DNA of 64,000 bases, taken from the NCBI GenBank assembly GCA_003993805.1, contig RSEF01000019.1, positions 8,535,420-8,599,419 of the forward strand, read 5' to 3'. Position numbers and translations under genes: made by a program. Positions 24,876 through 36,980 of this stretch are shown piece after piece. The notes beneath the pieces are model-generated. The model ran no database searches. It was given only the letters and a program-made list of their open reading frames with translations, and was not told the origin of the DNA. The stretch is from Himantopus leucocephalus. Taxonomy: Eukaryota > Chordata > Aves > Charadriiformes > Recurvirostridae. How positions within the stretch are numbered: position 1 is the stretch's first letter; each line of letters starts with the position of its first letter.

Positions 24876-27800
24876 CCAGGAGGAGAGGAAAGTGATGCGG
24901 GGAACGGGAACGTGGCGCTGAGGCTGAGCCAACACCAGAGAATTAAGTGTCTGTGAATGAACCATCTGGCCAGAAGCGGCTGGAGCATTGCCGCTGCGGT
25001 GCCGCCCGAGAGCCACGCTGGGCCAGGCAAACCGCCATTTACAGAACCAGGGACTGTCACTTGCCCTCCTGCGTGCGAGTGTCACCGAGCGACTGCCACA
25101 GCAGCACGGGGAGGTGGGTGAGGACGGCGCCTTGACCGCTTTTTGCCGCTTGGCACCTGCGGCAGTTTCTGTAAGAGCTGCAGAGGGATGCACGGCACGC
25201 AGGGAGCTGGTAGTTTTCCAGCGTGGGTGGCTGGGGAATTCCAGCCTGAGTCACGCAGCAGGAAAAAAGAAATCAGTTTATCCAAATTAGCATTACTTCT
25301 TCCCCCAAACTTGTACGGGAGGAGGACTTTTCTGTCTCCCTCCGCCTTGCAAAGTGATAAAGCACTGTCTGCCCTCAGGACACAGCAAAGGATGAGCAAG
25401 TGCCCGCACACCCATCACCCACAGCCAGGAGAGAAGAGCGCAGATGGGCGCTCCTCGTCCCCTCTCCGCACTGACGCCCAGCCCGGGGAACAGGGAAAAC
25501 TCTCGCAGCCTCCACTTATTTATTTACCAAGATCTCCTGGTGCTCTCGGGCAACGGCAGCAGCAGTTGAGTAACGGGACAAGAGGTGCCGTCAAAACACC
25601 ATTTACCTTCCGGTAATGAGTGCGGTGCCCGGTTCGGAGCTCAGCCCTGCTGCACCGAGCGGTGTCTAGTCAGCGCCTGGCGATTCTTGACCCATTATTA
25701 TTACTATGAGCTCTTCTGACATAAAAAGGAAATGCAATTTGGGGATGGCAAGAGTGCATCTTCTATAATCAAATTTTCCCAGCTCGGCAGCGGTGGATCT
25801 GGTCTGTCAGGACACATTACCCTCTGCCGCAGCCGGGCTCTGCCCCCACCACAGCCCAGCAAACCGGACTCGGACCCAAACTGTTCAAAACCTCCGCCGC
25901 AGAGCACCAGCAAACCCAGACCTCTCACCAACAAGCACCGGAGAAGCACGAGGCTGTCCCCCTCAGCCCCGGCGCGTCCCGCAGCAGCACAGGGATTTTG
26001 ATCAGGCAAAAGCTGCTCTTCTCTCCCCACAACCCAGAAAAGGGCAAGAAAGAAGAAACCAAGGTTTTAACTCAAATCATACATTCTCACAGCATTTTAC
26101 CACCGGAGATGCTCAAAAAGCTTTAGAAAGCTTTTCTTTGAGCCATTGCCTTCCCACGCTATGCAGATCCCCGCCGCGACCTGCTCTGGCACAGCAGCAG
26201 CCCCGAGCCCGGGCTCCGGCCCCGGGGGTCCCTGCTCGCCCCGCGCACGGGCACAGCCCTTTGCAGGAGCCACAGCCCCCCCGAACAGCCGTGCCCCACG
26301 CCGGTGCCCACCCTGCCACGCTCTCACAGCGTCGCTGAGGGTTACCCTCTTGGGCGGCTCCAGCCCTAAAGGAGAGCGAGTGTCGCACGCAGGGGGTTGC
26401 ATGGACGCCCCGTGAGCAGCGATGCGGCCGGTGGGATGCGCATCCCCCCCCCGCAAGCCCCAGATTTTTTTTAAAACTTCCATGATCGGAGGAAAACCTG
26501 GTAAGCGGCCAGCGATGCACATGAGCCACAGCCTTACGAACCTCCAGAGCTCCGTCTCCTGGTGAATGCGAGGTGAGGAGCTTGGCGAGCGGCAGGTTTT
26601 CATTGCGGGGAAATGAGAGCCGGCTGGCGCTCGGCTTCAGCCCCAGCGGGGACACCGGGAGGGAAAAGTTATGATTCCTCAGGTTTAACCTTCCTTTTCA
26701 TGTCGCCGTACCCTGTCTTTGAAGCAAATTGCTTTGCAAATACTGATTAATTTAACTTTACAACGTCCATCTTAAATCAACAGTATCTTGGCTCACAGAT
26801 GGGGAAATCAAGGCATGGAGGGGGAAAAAAGGCAGAACCAGGAACAAAACCCTCTCTCCGTGCTTTAACTACAAAATCATCTTTCCTCATTAGCAGCTAA
26901 TCAGAACTACCAGAGGGGAAGAGATTACAGACAGGGCGGAGAGGGGAGTAACTGAAAGAAATACAGACATCAAAACAGATTTTCATTTATTTACTCATTT
27001 ATCACAGTGAGTCACGGGCTTCGAGTTCATTCAAGTCTGCGTTACCCTTGCAGGATTTTGGGATGCCATCTCCAAAATCTAAGAAGTTAATAGGTCACAG
27101 CCGCGCACCATCTCAGGAAGGAGAAAATCTGCAATTTGGGGTTGGACTCGGGAAGTCTGATATTGCTTTGCCTGCTAGATTGTAAGAAACCACTAATCTT
27201 CCCTCGCCAGCGTCCTAATCTTTATGGGAACCCAGACACCTTATCTGAAACTCGCTTATCGAAAAGCACCCTGGCCTGTGTGGCAGTAGCCTGGGTGAAG
27301 GTTTGCAGCGGCTCTCGGACCTGGGGAAGGGCTGACGGGGAGCCGAGGTGGGATTTGGCAGCCGGCTGACCCGTGCTGTGCCCGCCAGCGGTGCTGCCGG
27401 CGCGAGCAAACCCACCGGCGTGGGAGCAGTTCGGCGAAGGCCATCACGGACGTCAAACATCAGACGTCTGTTCTTTATCTCAGCTGCATCCGGGCTGAGC
27501 AGCTCCAGGACGAGAGAGTCCGGCGGGGCACAGGCTGCCGGGGCAGAGCCCACGCATCCCTTCTGCTCCTCTAAGGACGGCTGGGGGCTTTTTCCCCCCC
27601 CGATTTTTGCCCCAAAATTATTTACAGGAAGCCAAGTGGGTGGTTTTTTTCCCCAAAAATGATTTGCAAAAAGCCAAGTGTTTTGTTTACTGCCGGCAGA
27701 GAACGTCTCATCTTCAAACTTCCCTTTCTCTCTTCCACCCTGACTTTCCAGAAGTGAGGAGACAGCAGCATCCACAATTTATTCATCCAGCCACAACTCA

Positions 27801-28080
27801 CAGCCACCGCGCCGGGCTGAGCCCGAGGTCTCCGGAGGGGACGAGCCCCGTAACTCACATCAGCCCCAGGATGCTCAAACGGGTCGCTACCTGCACCGCA
27901 CTTTTCCTCCGGCATTTCCAGCCTCGTGCGCGAGCCCACGCTGGGAAATGAGGAACATATTTTTAAATAAGAGGAGGAAATGGTGTCTTTGTGTCAGGCA
28001 AGTGGAAGAAATCCAGGACCAAGAGACTGCAGAGCCTTTCCACTTCAGACAGCAGGTGCTCTCCAAGATGTGGTTATGGC
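24876..28080. other. Intergenic sequence
   Basis: GC-rich, with AT-rich blocks at 26.67-26.82 and 26.85-27.10 kb. A diverged 41-bp tandem duplication occurs at 27610-27680. No exon is supported. Confidence 0.5.
27610..27680. repeat. Diverged two-copy 41-bp tandem duplication
   Basis: CCCCAAAATTATTTACAGGA plus AGCCAAGTG (27610-27638) recurs as CCCCAAAAATGATTTGCAAA plus AAGCCAAGTG (27651-27680), 41 bp apart. Confidence 0.75.
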
Positions 28081-28230
28081 AACAAAATAAATGATGGATA
28101 ATTGCTTTTGTGACAACTTGCCAATTAAATTAGACTCAGCAGAATAACATAATGACAATTTGTTATGCTCTGGTGGGCACTAACACACCAATCATAATTA
28201 AATGCTATGACTGAAATAGAATGCTGCTGT
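28081..28230. promoter_or_regulatory. AT-rich homeodomain-motif block, candidate conserved enhancer
   Basis: TAAT or ATTA cores recur about six times (GATAATTG, CAATTAAATTAG, CATAATGAC, CATAATTAAATG) together with a TGCTGAGTC half-MARE on the minus strand. The block sits in GC-rich surroundings and has no coding potential. Conservation is assumed from texture and not tested. Confidence 0.35.
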
Positions 28231-31000
28231 ACACAGGAATATATAACCCCAATTCCCTCCCAGAGAAACATTATAGGTTCAGACTTGATTTCAATTTCTG
28301 GAGGATAATAGCATTAGAGCACATCAGAATGAGCTTGCAATATGCATACAGGCAGCGGCAGCACGGGGACACAGACAGAGCCAAGGACAGCTGAGCTCCT
28401 GGGGGGAGCGTCTCCCACGCTCCGGGTTTCACAGCAGCGGGGGGACACCCCCAAATCGCTGCCATGTCCCGGGAAGATTTCAAACCCCCGGCCCGGGGGA
28501 GCAGGCAGGGGAGTGACTGACCCCGAGGGAGCAGCCCCGCTGCCGGCACCGGGGCGAGAGCGCGCTGGGACGGGGCCGCGGGGGTTTCTCACGGCTGCAC
28601 CAAGGCTGCCATCGCTCTCCGCCAGAAAAGCCCAGAGCAGCCCGGACCGAGCCGTGGGACACGATACAGCCTGCCCTTCCATAAATGATTACTAAAATGT
28701 TCATTAAAATGAAGTGTACTGCAGCACCCAACAGCGCGTTTGCCCCACAGCCGGGGTCCCTCTGGGGCTCAGCCCTTCCAGCTGACCCGGCCCCAGGCAA
28801 GCTGGTGAGCCAAACCGTTGGTGGCTTGCATCAACTGATCCAAAAACTGAACAGGGTCAGGTCCTACAGGTGCTTAAAATTTACTGGTAAAACAGCAGGC
28901 AGCTTCTTCACCCCGAGCCACCGCTGAGCCCCGCCTGCCGTTCTTGTGGGGATGCGCCGACCCTCGTGCTGTTCCTCCCTCCTGCCCTGCGCAGGGTCAT
29001 TGTCCTGCACCTTGCTCACCCCAGAACTGTTGGGCCGGGAATCACTATTACACGGGCATTTCTGGTGCCTTAATTTAAAAGCACGGCCATGCAGACGGCA
29101 GGAACTGATGCTGCTGAGGTTTTGCAAACCCTCCCCGAAAGCCGAAGCCACCCGTGTGCCATCCCCTCTCCCCCTGCGGAAACTCAACACGCCGCGACCT
29201 GCGGCGCTCCCCGAGCAGATGGCACCTTGCTCCGATGCCACGCACGTTTTCCTGACAAACCAGTGTAAAATTCCCGGTGTATCTGCCCGGCCGCCCCAAC
29301 CGCCCTCGGGAACGGCAGCTGCAGAGCCCCATCGCGGCCGGCTGCTCCCCTGCTCCTTCAGGAGAGCCGGCAATTTCCCCAAATACAAGCTTTGTGAATT
29401 CGGGTGATGCAAAGAAGGTCATTGCCTTGATTCAAGTGCCAAGCAATGAGACTGCCTCGTCCCTGGGTTACAAAGCCATCATAGTCCTTGATAGATCTCA
29501 GCATATCTTTTATCAGGTGTTGTATAATAAGGCCAGTATAAAAACGCAATAAATTCAAGCCAAGATCTTAGCAGATACAGATTTCTGGAATATTCCAAAG
29601 CTCAAAATGGGGTAGATTTGAAAACAAAGAGTGCGTGTGCGTGTGAGTGCGCGTGCAGGCAAGGGTGGGCAGAGGTAAATCACAGAAGAATACTACATTG
29701 CGGCAATACCAACATTTTAATATCTTAGGTTTTTTTACTTTTTTACTTACTTACGCATTTTTAAAACATTTAATGCTTTATTACCTGCCTCGACGAAGCT
29801 TGGCATTGACAAGGTCAGATCACCTGGTTTTCCAGCAAAGCTGATGAATTACTTTGGCTGCTCCAGACATAAGACCTGATCCTATTAAATCCCGAGTTCC
29901 CCTGCCCTCCACACGTAACAGCGGATAATCTGCCCGCGCGCGACCAACAGCGTGGTTGGAGATGTGTCCCCGCACAGTGACACGTGCCTGGCTCTGCCGT
30001 GCGGGCGACCTGCTGGAGGGGTTGTGCATCGCTGCGGGGGGGGCAACTGCCTTTGGATTAAAACAGTGCCCAAACTCAGAGCCCCGTCCTCCAGCTGTGG
30101 AGCCAGAGGCGTTCGCTCCAGTGGGACACATCCTGCGTACAAGCACTGACACCCTTCGGTAAAGTGCCAGTCTGAGTAACGCTATGGCATCCCGAGGAAC
30201 TTTCTTTCCAACCGTTCATTGCACCAATAAACCTGCATCATTCGCTGCCTCTTTAGGGCTTTACCGTCAGGGCAGGACCTGTTCGCAACACGCGAGATGC
30301 CGCTGCCCAGGGTCAGAAGCAGCCGCCTGTGACAGCCCCCCTGAATGTCCACAGGGGCAGCGGGCAGGGGTTCCCCCTCCCAGTGCTTTGCACAAACACC
30401 GCGGCTGCAGCACAGCGGCTTCACCGGTTTTACTGCTGACGCTACTGGGGCAAGCGAACCCGGGCACCGGCGCCCAAGCGGGCTAATCACAACAGCAAGC
30501 AGACTTTGCAATCAGGACTTCTAGGTCCTGCGATGGGACCCGCTGGAGAGCAGGCAGCGTTCTTCATCCTAAAATTTTCAGGCGAGCCCCCCCACTTTTA
30601 GGAATTGACCTTGGGAAACCTTCGGTCTGGCTTTCAGAGCTGTAGAAGGGGTTATCTGCCGCCTGTGATTGTCCTGTCTGTTTGATGCCTCAAGGAGTAA
30701 GGAACCTTGTAACTGATACTTTGGCATTTATTGTCACTTAAAAATAGCCTGGCAATCAGGGAGAGGAACTGCTACGCACACCACTCATCTTGCAGGAGGA
30801 AGGAGGTCAGCAATTTAGCCCGGAAAAGGTCATACGGCCGCTCCGTAATGGGGTGTAGGATTGCGAGATGGCAAAAGCTTCGCTCTGGTCATTAATGAGC
30901 GTAACAACAGCAGAGGACAGGTTTGCCCAAGCATAAGGAAATTACTCGACTGCACGAGATGCTCGGCGCAGGCAAAGGGCAAACGACAAGGTCACATCCA
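28231..31000. other. Intergenic sequence
   Basis: GC-rich 28.35-29.4 kb, AT-rich 29.4-29.85 kb, with a short GT/GC-alternating run at 29633-29656. No supported exon. Confidence 0.5.
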
Positions 31001-31009
31001 CGGCTCTCG

Positions 31010-31430
31010 CCCACCAACCGCAGCAGCAGCCTTCGCCTGCCCCAGCGCAGGCAGCGGTCCCGCCGTACCCTGAGGGGGGGTCTCCCCCCACCCCAATTCC
31101 CGGGGCGCACCGCCTGCTGCCCCGCATCCCGCTTGCTGCCAGGGGAAACCCAGATTGCTTTTCAACTATTTTTTTCCGTGAAAGCTCGGATTTCTCCCCA
31201 GCACCAGCCTGCAGGACAGGCGTTTTTCCTGCTGCCCGGTGCCAGGGGAGGGGGGTCGGAGAGGGGGGGACGGACACCGATCCCCCGGAGCCCTCCCGGC
31301 GGCGGAGCGCGGCTCCCACCTAGCGGGGAGCCGGCGGGGGCGGCCGGTGCCGGGGGGGTTCGGGGGTCCCGGGCCGTTCCCAGCCCCGCTCCTCCCGCCG
31401 GGCTGCTGACCTTTTGCTGGCGGCTGGAGG
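31010..31430. promoter_or_regulatory. Orphan CpG-rich island
   Basis: CpG dinucleotides are dense, with roughly 20 in 31261-31440. A potential G-quadruplex on the plus strand lies at 31244-31269. A possible plus-strand splice donor (GGAGG|GTAAAC) follows near 31431. No known gene starts here; it lies about 2.4 kb beyond the inferred MRPS23 poly(A) site. It may be an enhancer or lncRNA promoter, or merely GC-rich DNA. Confidence 0.35.
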
Positions 31431-33829
31431 GTAAACGCTTGATAAATAATAAATCGCTCACCCCAGGCTCTTGCTCAAAGCTTTTAATTAAAAGTTGTTG
31501 AGTTACTCTAAGGTCACGGTGATTGGCATTTCAATCCCGGCCCAGCAAATGCATCCATCAAACAAAACACAGAGCTCTGGTCTTAATTGTGTTTTCTCCT
31601 AATTGCACCAAATACCTAAGCTCACATCCTTCACCCAACAGGTTCCCCGTTACCCACCGGCCGGAACGCACCCGCAGCGCAGAAGAACATCTCTCTACTG
31701 GCTTCTCCATCCGGAGCCACCCGGCTGGAAGCGTCACCGCCGCTGCAGCCAGCCAGCAACCTGCCCGAGCCCCCAGGGCTGCTCTGCCCTGCCAGCTTCC
31801 AGGAGAAAATTTCCCGATTTACACCACGTACGGGCTCCCTCGCTGCCCCACTGGAAGTGTACGCTCCCTTCTATACTCCCCGGTGTCCCCGCTAATTTGG
31901 CCGCGTACCTGCTTCAGAGTAACAGCCCGTGAGGTACCCGACTGCTTTACACGGGAGTTTGGCGAAGTGCGGAGCACAGCTACACCCGCCCATCCCACAG
32001 CCAGGTTACACCGCTGCTGCACGAGTCACAGTTCCTTCGCACTTTCTAAGTCACGGCTTGGCTTTCCGGGCACGCCAGGTTTGGGCTACGAGCAGAAGGG
32101 CAAGTTGTAATAAACTCCCCACACACGGTCATGAAAACTCCTGGTTCCAGGACAGTTCCAGCTGGACAGTTGCCGTCATTTCACATGTAGAAGGGGAAGA
32201 AAAAACCATCAGAGGTCTCCTACTGCCACTCTTCAGGCCACGGCTGCCCGTGGGGGTGAATCCGAGCGCTCCCCAGCCCAGCCTGTCGCAGAGCTGCTGG
32301 CCCGGCTGGGAGGGCTCTGCCCCCGGGGGAGCCGCCCCAGTGACTTTTTCCGACACTGAATAAAAGAGAAAAATTAATTCCAACTTTCTTCTTGTCAGCT
32401 CTGCACAGGAACTGACTCAGGGCACACTGCAAGGCTGCTGCTCTGTCTACTCTGTGTTCTAAATTTAATATGTTACTGCTCGGTCTGCTTGAGACGACTA
32501 AAGGAAGGCACAGCCGAGCTCAGTAAAGAAGCAAGGATGAAGCCAGTTGTAGCAGATGATAGAGAAAAAGGCTCTTTAAGTAACATTTGCATTTTTTTAG
32601 AGAAGTGACAACAAACAGGAGACCACCGAGCTGTGAACGGAGTGAGAAATCTCTCATGTGTTACTGCGTTCGACTTCATAGCACTTTTCCTTTTAAAGTA
32701 CTTCCCTCTACAATTTTTGGCAAGCCAAGAGCATCATCAACAGTTGAAAATGCAAAACAGGATGCTCAAAATAAAATTTTTACCTCTGTAAAAACCCACG
32801 AAAGGCAAAGACACAGAGCAGCAGCGTAGGAGACACGGAGCGGTTGGGTCTCCCTTCCCTTGGGCTGACGACGAGCATTTGGCCCAATCAAGAAAACCCG
32901 GCACAAGGAGGGAAATTCACACCCCAGCTGCCCGCGATTTCCTACCCAGGGCAGCTCGCCATGGTCCCCAGCCAAACGGGAGACTGCTGCGACGCGGGGA
33001 AACCCCCAGGCAAAGGCTGCCGCAGGGGAGCCAAGGGTTTGCTGCGATTTACCCTCAGCGCCTGTCCCCGCTCCAGTGCCGTTTCAGACTGAACCCCAGT
33101 TTATTGCATTTTTGTCATCTGTTTACATTAAATTTTCTCCTCCCCTTGACCTGGTGGTTCTGAACTTGTATACTGGAGGTGGGTCCGTTATACTCACCTC
33201 TAAGGGGCCGCTGTGTCTGGATTTAGGGATTCAGGCAGTGATTCCTGCTCCACGTGGAAGAACCTTGCTCTGGCAGGCGTACGTGCTGCCAAGGTCAGCG
33301 CTGGAAACAGATCCTCCAGCGCGTACAGCTGCAGCAGCCCTAAGACAGAGGGATTCTGCTCTTTGTAAGCTAATCTTGTGCTCCTCTAGAATTACACAGC
33401 AGAATTGGGAATAAAGTTTGACCTTCCAAGGATAACTAACTGAGTAATTCTACTGTAATTACATTGCTGCCAGGAAGCGGATCAAGCCACTCAGAAACAA
33501 ACCACACGCATTTTTAAACCCTCCTTTTCACTGCCATACACCACAGATTCACAAGAGAGGATTCTTGCACCACATACAGCAGCACTGTCACTAAGTTGCG
33601 CGGTTGAGGATGTGCCTGGGAGGTAGGTATGAAACCAAAAAGGAAATCCTCTCCTCTTCCTCTTCCCCTTGTAGGGGAGAGACAGACAAGAAGGGAGAGA
33701 TTTGTTTGACACGATGTACACCTGTTTGGCTTTGGTGGTGGTAGTAGTTTGGTTTTTTAAAAAGAAAAAAGCAAACAAAGAAAAACAGCAAACAAAGAAA
33801 AACACAAACACAAACACCCACAAACAATG
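31431..33829. other. Intergenic sequence downstream of MRPS23
   Basis: Mixed composition. The strip 33710-33829 is a purine-rich plus strand with repeated CAAACAAAGAAAAA words, which on the minus strand forms the G/T-rich element beyond the MRPS23 poly(A) signal. No exon is supported. Confidence 0.5.
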
Positions 33830-34662
33830 GTTTTTCATATAGCCCAAAGCCAAAATCTTTAATAAAAAATACACTAGGCACTGGCATTCGCAGACACGGG
33901 AAGAATGAAATTCTAATCGGCTCTGAATCTGAGTAAGATTGATTGTTATTTTCTTACGTTGTTCTATGCCAAAGTTTCCAGGACTATTTCTGTAGCAGCA
34001 TTCGACCCCATCAGCAAACAGCTGTAAAGTCGCATCTGACACACTCCTGAGGTGACCAATTTCATTAAGAGTCACTAAAAAACTGCAAAGGTCAACATTA
34101 TCTGGTCATGCTTTATCCTATCCTGAAGTTAAGCAAATGATGGAATAGGAGGAGCATATTATTGCATTTCTATAAAGAGCAACTCTTCTCAATTAGCTAC
34201 AAAAAGATGACACTTCAGACAGCTGTTGGAACGCATCAGGCAAGCGGCATCTGCCGCTTCAACAGCAGGACCGTCACAAGGCCTGCACCATCAACTGTGA
34301 GAAGTTAAGGAACATCTTTACTACTGCAAATAAGACACCTGAAGAGGCAGCACTTCCCATTTTTAAAGAGAATGTTTAATTTTTCACTTTTATACTTGTA
34401 TTTTTCAACTCATAATTTGAAGTAACGTTCCTGAACCTCAAAAAAGGGGATTATCTCCAATTTTACGAACAGGGAGATGGAAGACTAAGAATGCCTGCCC
34501 CACACACGCTCAAGGGAAGGCACTGGAGCCAGATAACTGAGGCATATTTCCCCATCTCAGAACCACCAGGCTGCGGAGGCAGAAATGCTGGCTCCTGAGC
34601 AGGTGACTGCCACAGCCCGGGCACATCCTGCAGCCGCGCGTCACAGGAGACCAGCACGGCTG
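33830..34662 (-). other. MRPS23: MRPS23 3'UTR (candidate)
   Basis: The region follows the MRPS23 stop codon. ATTAAA hexamers on the minus strand lie at 34375-34380 and 33858-33863. The distal one is followed on the minus strand by a long G/T-rich tract (revcomp of about 33770-33835), a classical downstream element, so cleavage near 33830-33845 is the better guess. This gives a UTR of about 830 nt. The end is inferred, not observed. Confidence 0.5.
33858..33863 (-). terminator. MRPS23: Candidate MRPS23 poly(A) signal (ATTAAA)
   Basis: The common variant hexamer ATTAAA on the minus strand is followed about 20 nt downstream by a strongly G/T-rich stretch with repeated TGTTTGTG-like words. This is the usual architecture of a vertebrate poly(A) site. 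Confidence 0.5.
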
Positions 34663-34821
34663 TTAGGAGGATAAGGGATTTTCCTTCTGTGTTTCTGCCG
34701 ATTCTGGCGTCTGCTCGTCCTGATCTTTCTTCTTTTCCTGCATCTCTTCCAACACAGTTCGAAGCTGCAGTTGTAATACAGAATCTCTGGTTTCAACACC
34801 TTGACGATCCTGTTGTGTTAC
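34663..34821 (-). CDS. MRPS23: MRPS23 exon 5 (residues 139-190 and stop)
   Basis: Acceptor TTAACTGTAG|GTAACACAAC in phase 0 opens a frame of 52 residues ending in TAA at 34665-34663. It contains a helical segment ([20 protein letters not shown]) and a polar end ([10 protein letters not shown]). The ETQKE element resembles the mammalian C-terminal tail, which is the least conserved part of the family. Confidence 0.9.
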   Translation of the reverse strand, partial: VTQQDRQGVETRDSVLQLQLRTVLEEMQEKKKDQDEQTPESAETQKENPLSS

Positions 34822-36980
34822 CTACAGTTAAAGACAGACGATCACCAAAAAACAGGGTTGTAAAAAGTTTCTGTCAAAGCGTGACCGAAGAGAGCAATAG
34901 AAAGCAACAGCCCCAGTTTGTATGTCAAAAAAAAACCTGATAGAGAAGTTGTAATTCACACTTAGCTTATTTTTAAGGTGCAATACAGTGCTAAGGTACC
35001 ACCAGGGCAAGAAATTTAAAATAAGACTGCTGACCCCAAGCTAAAACATGGAAGTAAGTCAGTGATCTCATCTTTTCACATGCTCATTGGACAGTGCACT
35101 TTGAGCAAAACCACCTTCTGTTCCTCTTCAGCCTGTGTTATTGGGAAAAGCACTACAGATGCTCGGTCCAGAGATAAATGGATGATGATGAGAATGGAGA
35201 TTGTATTACAAAGAAGAATAATAAATGAATTTAGCTAACAGAGTTTAAAACTGCAGCTTTTATAAACAGCTCTTCTCCCTTCTTTTTGAGGGTGTTCAAC
35301 TACAAGGACAGCATTCTCAGAAGAAATTGTAATCAGTTAGTCATAAAGAAGGAACAAGATTTCTAACAATCACCGAGCAGAAGTGTTCTACTCTACCCGA
35401 CGTGCTGTTCTAGAAGCATCTTCAGCTTGGCTTTTTACCGCATTTTATGTTAAGAGTTATATGACAATTGCCTGAAGTAACGAGGAACTAGACTCCATGT
35501 GCCCAGGAGCCATTTACCCTCTTGTACATCAGGGAAAATGAAAAGCAGGGGCAGGACACTTTAGACAGCTATTTTTTTGCCAAAAATAGAAGTAAACAAC
35601 CCCCAGACTACAATTCCTTATTTCAATACCTTAAAAAAAACAAAACCAAACACCAAACTGCAAGACTTATGCAAAAATTTCCAGTTCAGGATCAAGATTA
35701 AAGAACAAGAGTGAGAGTGCATTACACTACTCAACTATTAAAAAGGGACGGAAAAGTATGTTAGTTATCTTTGAATCGGAAGAGGTTCTAATTTACCCCC
35801 TGCTGCCTTAGAGAGATAACACATACACAGTAATACGTGTATACACTTTTCCAGATGGTTTATACAGACACACGGACAGATGAGTTGAAAGCTCTGAAGA
35901 CTTAAATCTTTCATCCCCAGAACAAGTACTTCTCTTTTCTGTCCCACAAGAAGTACCTTAACCTTGGCCAGCCACATTAACAACTAAGAGGAAAGTTCCC
36001 TCTGCACAGCAAAGATGTTTTATTACAACCATCAGGCACTTGACTGTCTTGCTGAGAATTTAATTCACACTAACTTAACATTAAGGGCCTGGAAGTGAAG
36101 CTTTCTGAATCTACTGGCCAAGTAACTGTGAATATTTAACACTTACTTTATCTGTTCCTCTTCTCTGTAAAATTATCCCACTGGCCAAAAGGGCTTTTCC
36201 TGTTTCTTCAAACAATTTTTCCTCCTCAATTTTTCCTTCTTCTTTCAGTTCATTGAATTTCTCAACAAACCTAGATGTCAAGATTGTATTTTTACTCTCA
36301 CAAATAACGTTTTGCTTCACCGCCTTAAGAGGAGAAAGGGGCAAGTTTCAGAAATATTCCTAGTTTAATTATAAATAAACCTTACCTCTGGCAAGTAGAT
36401 TTGTAGTTTGATTGCGACAGCTCAAAAGGTCTTGGACCGCTGCCATAAATTCTGTAAAATCTCCTACTCAAAAAATAAAAGGGAAGCAGTGACAGCCGTA
36501 TTCCCTCCATAGGGGCAGGGACGAGGGGCAGGGGAAGGTCTCCGGTGGATGGCGGGGCTCAGGCACCCCTCGGCGGCCGCCCGGGGAGGGAAAGCGGGAA
36601 CTCACGCTCGCACTTCGTCCTCCTGGTAGAAGATGGGAGGGACGACATCCTTCACCTTGCCGTAGCGCGGCCGCGGCACCCGGTAGACGGGCTCCCTCAG
36701 CGGGGGGAAGGCAGCGTAGACGTCGAACCACAGCGGCTTCTCGATCACCCCGATGCGGAGCAGGTTCCGGGTCCTGCCGGGGGAGAGGAGCCGAGCGGCG
36801 GGAGAGAGCTCAGGGGACACCCGCGCCGCCCCCCGGCCTTGCGCCTCCCTCCCGGGGGACCCCGGGCCTCCCGGCTCCCCCTCCCCGCGCCCCCCGGCTG
36901 CAGGCGACCCCTCGCCCGGCCGGCCGCCCTCCGCACCGGCTGAACACGCTCCCGATCTTCTGCATGCGGTTCCCCGCCAT
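34663..36980 (-). CDS. MRPS23: MRPS23, mitochondrial small-subunit ribosomal protein mS23 (5 coding exons)
   Basis: Joining five exons (36980-36937, 36773-36606, 36463-36386, 36270-36147, 34821-34663) gives 573 bp, 190 aa, the same length I know for human MRPS23. All junctions keep frame and use GT-AG. The protein opens [15 protein letters not shown] and runs through a conserved core ([20 protein letters not shown], about residues 25-45) and [20 protein letters not shown] (about 97-116). It ends in a charged, glutamine- and glutamate-rich tail. mS23 is a mitochondria-specific protein of the small mitoribosomal subunit and acts in mitochondrial translation in the matrix. The start lies inside a CpG island. 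Introns are short (163, 142, 115 and 1325 bp). The next gene upstream is CUEDC1 in the same orientation, as in mammals. Identity rests on recognising the family sequence; no database search was run. Confidence 0.96.
34822..36146 (-). other. MRPS23: MRPS23 intron 4
   Basis: This AT-rich intron of 1325 bp is bounded by GTAAGT and a TAG acceptor. I see no further exon, repeat or RNA gene in it. It is much longer than the other three introns of the gene, which are all under 170 bp. Confidence 0.85.
36147..36270 (-). CDS. MRPS23: MRPS23 exon 4 (residues 97-138)
   Basis: Acceptor ACATCTAG|G completes Arg97. The exon encodes a charged helical segment, [20 protein letters not shown], then [18 protein letters not shown]. 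Donor GATAAA|GTAAGT is phase 0. Confidence 0.95.
36386..36463 (-). CDS. MRPS23: MRPS23 exon 3 (residues 71-96 and part of 97)
   Basis: Acceptor TTTTTTGAGTAG|G completes Ala71. The exon reads [20 protein letters not shown] then KSTCQ, matching the family's RAKFYxVYGSG...KSTCQRF block. Donor CAGAG|GTAAG is phase 2. It is only 78 bp. Confidence 0.93.
36606..36773 (-). CDS. MRPS23: MRPS23 exon 2 (residues 15-70 and part of 71)
   Basis: Acceptor CCGGCAG|GACCCGG completes Arg15. The exon carries the most conserved part of the protein, [20 protein letters not shown] followed by a PRPRYGK stretch. Donor GC|GTGAGT is phase 2. Confidence 0.95.
36937..36980 (-). CDS. MRPS23: MRPS23 exon 1 (residues 1-14 and part of 15)
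   Basis: The initiator ATG sits in a GCCGCCATGG context, a near-optimal Kozak site. The exon encodes [14 protein letters not shown] plus two bases of Arg15 and ends at donor CG|GTGCGG (phase 2). A second in-frame ATG is Met6, but the first matches the family start. Confidence 0.93.

Noticed and set aside
24177..25193. 338-codon minus-strand open frame
   Set aside because: GC-rich DNA with few stop codons. It includes the 21-bp minisatellite and competing frames overlap it on the other strand. No domain or splice context.
29633..29656. GT/GC alternating run as Z-DNA-forming element
   Set aside because: Too short and irregular to support a specific claim.
1..33800. MSI2 or CCDC182 exons expected from human synteny
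   Set aside because: None of the peptides seen resembles the MSI2 RNA-recognition domains or its alanine-rich C-terminus, nor CCDC182. MSI2 probably lies beyond the left edge.
33491..34075. 194-codon minus-strand open frame in the MRPS23 3' flank
   Set aside because: It overlaps the inferred MRPS23 3'UTR and the G/T-rich element, has low-complexity phenylalanine, valine and threonine runs and no recognisable domain.
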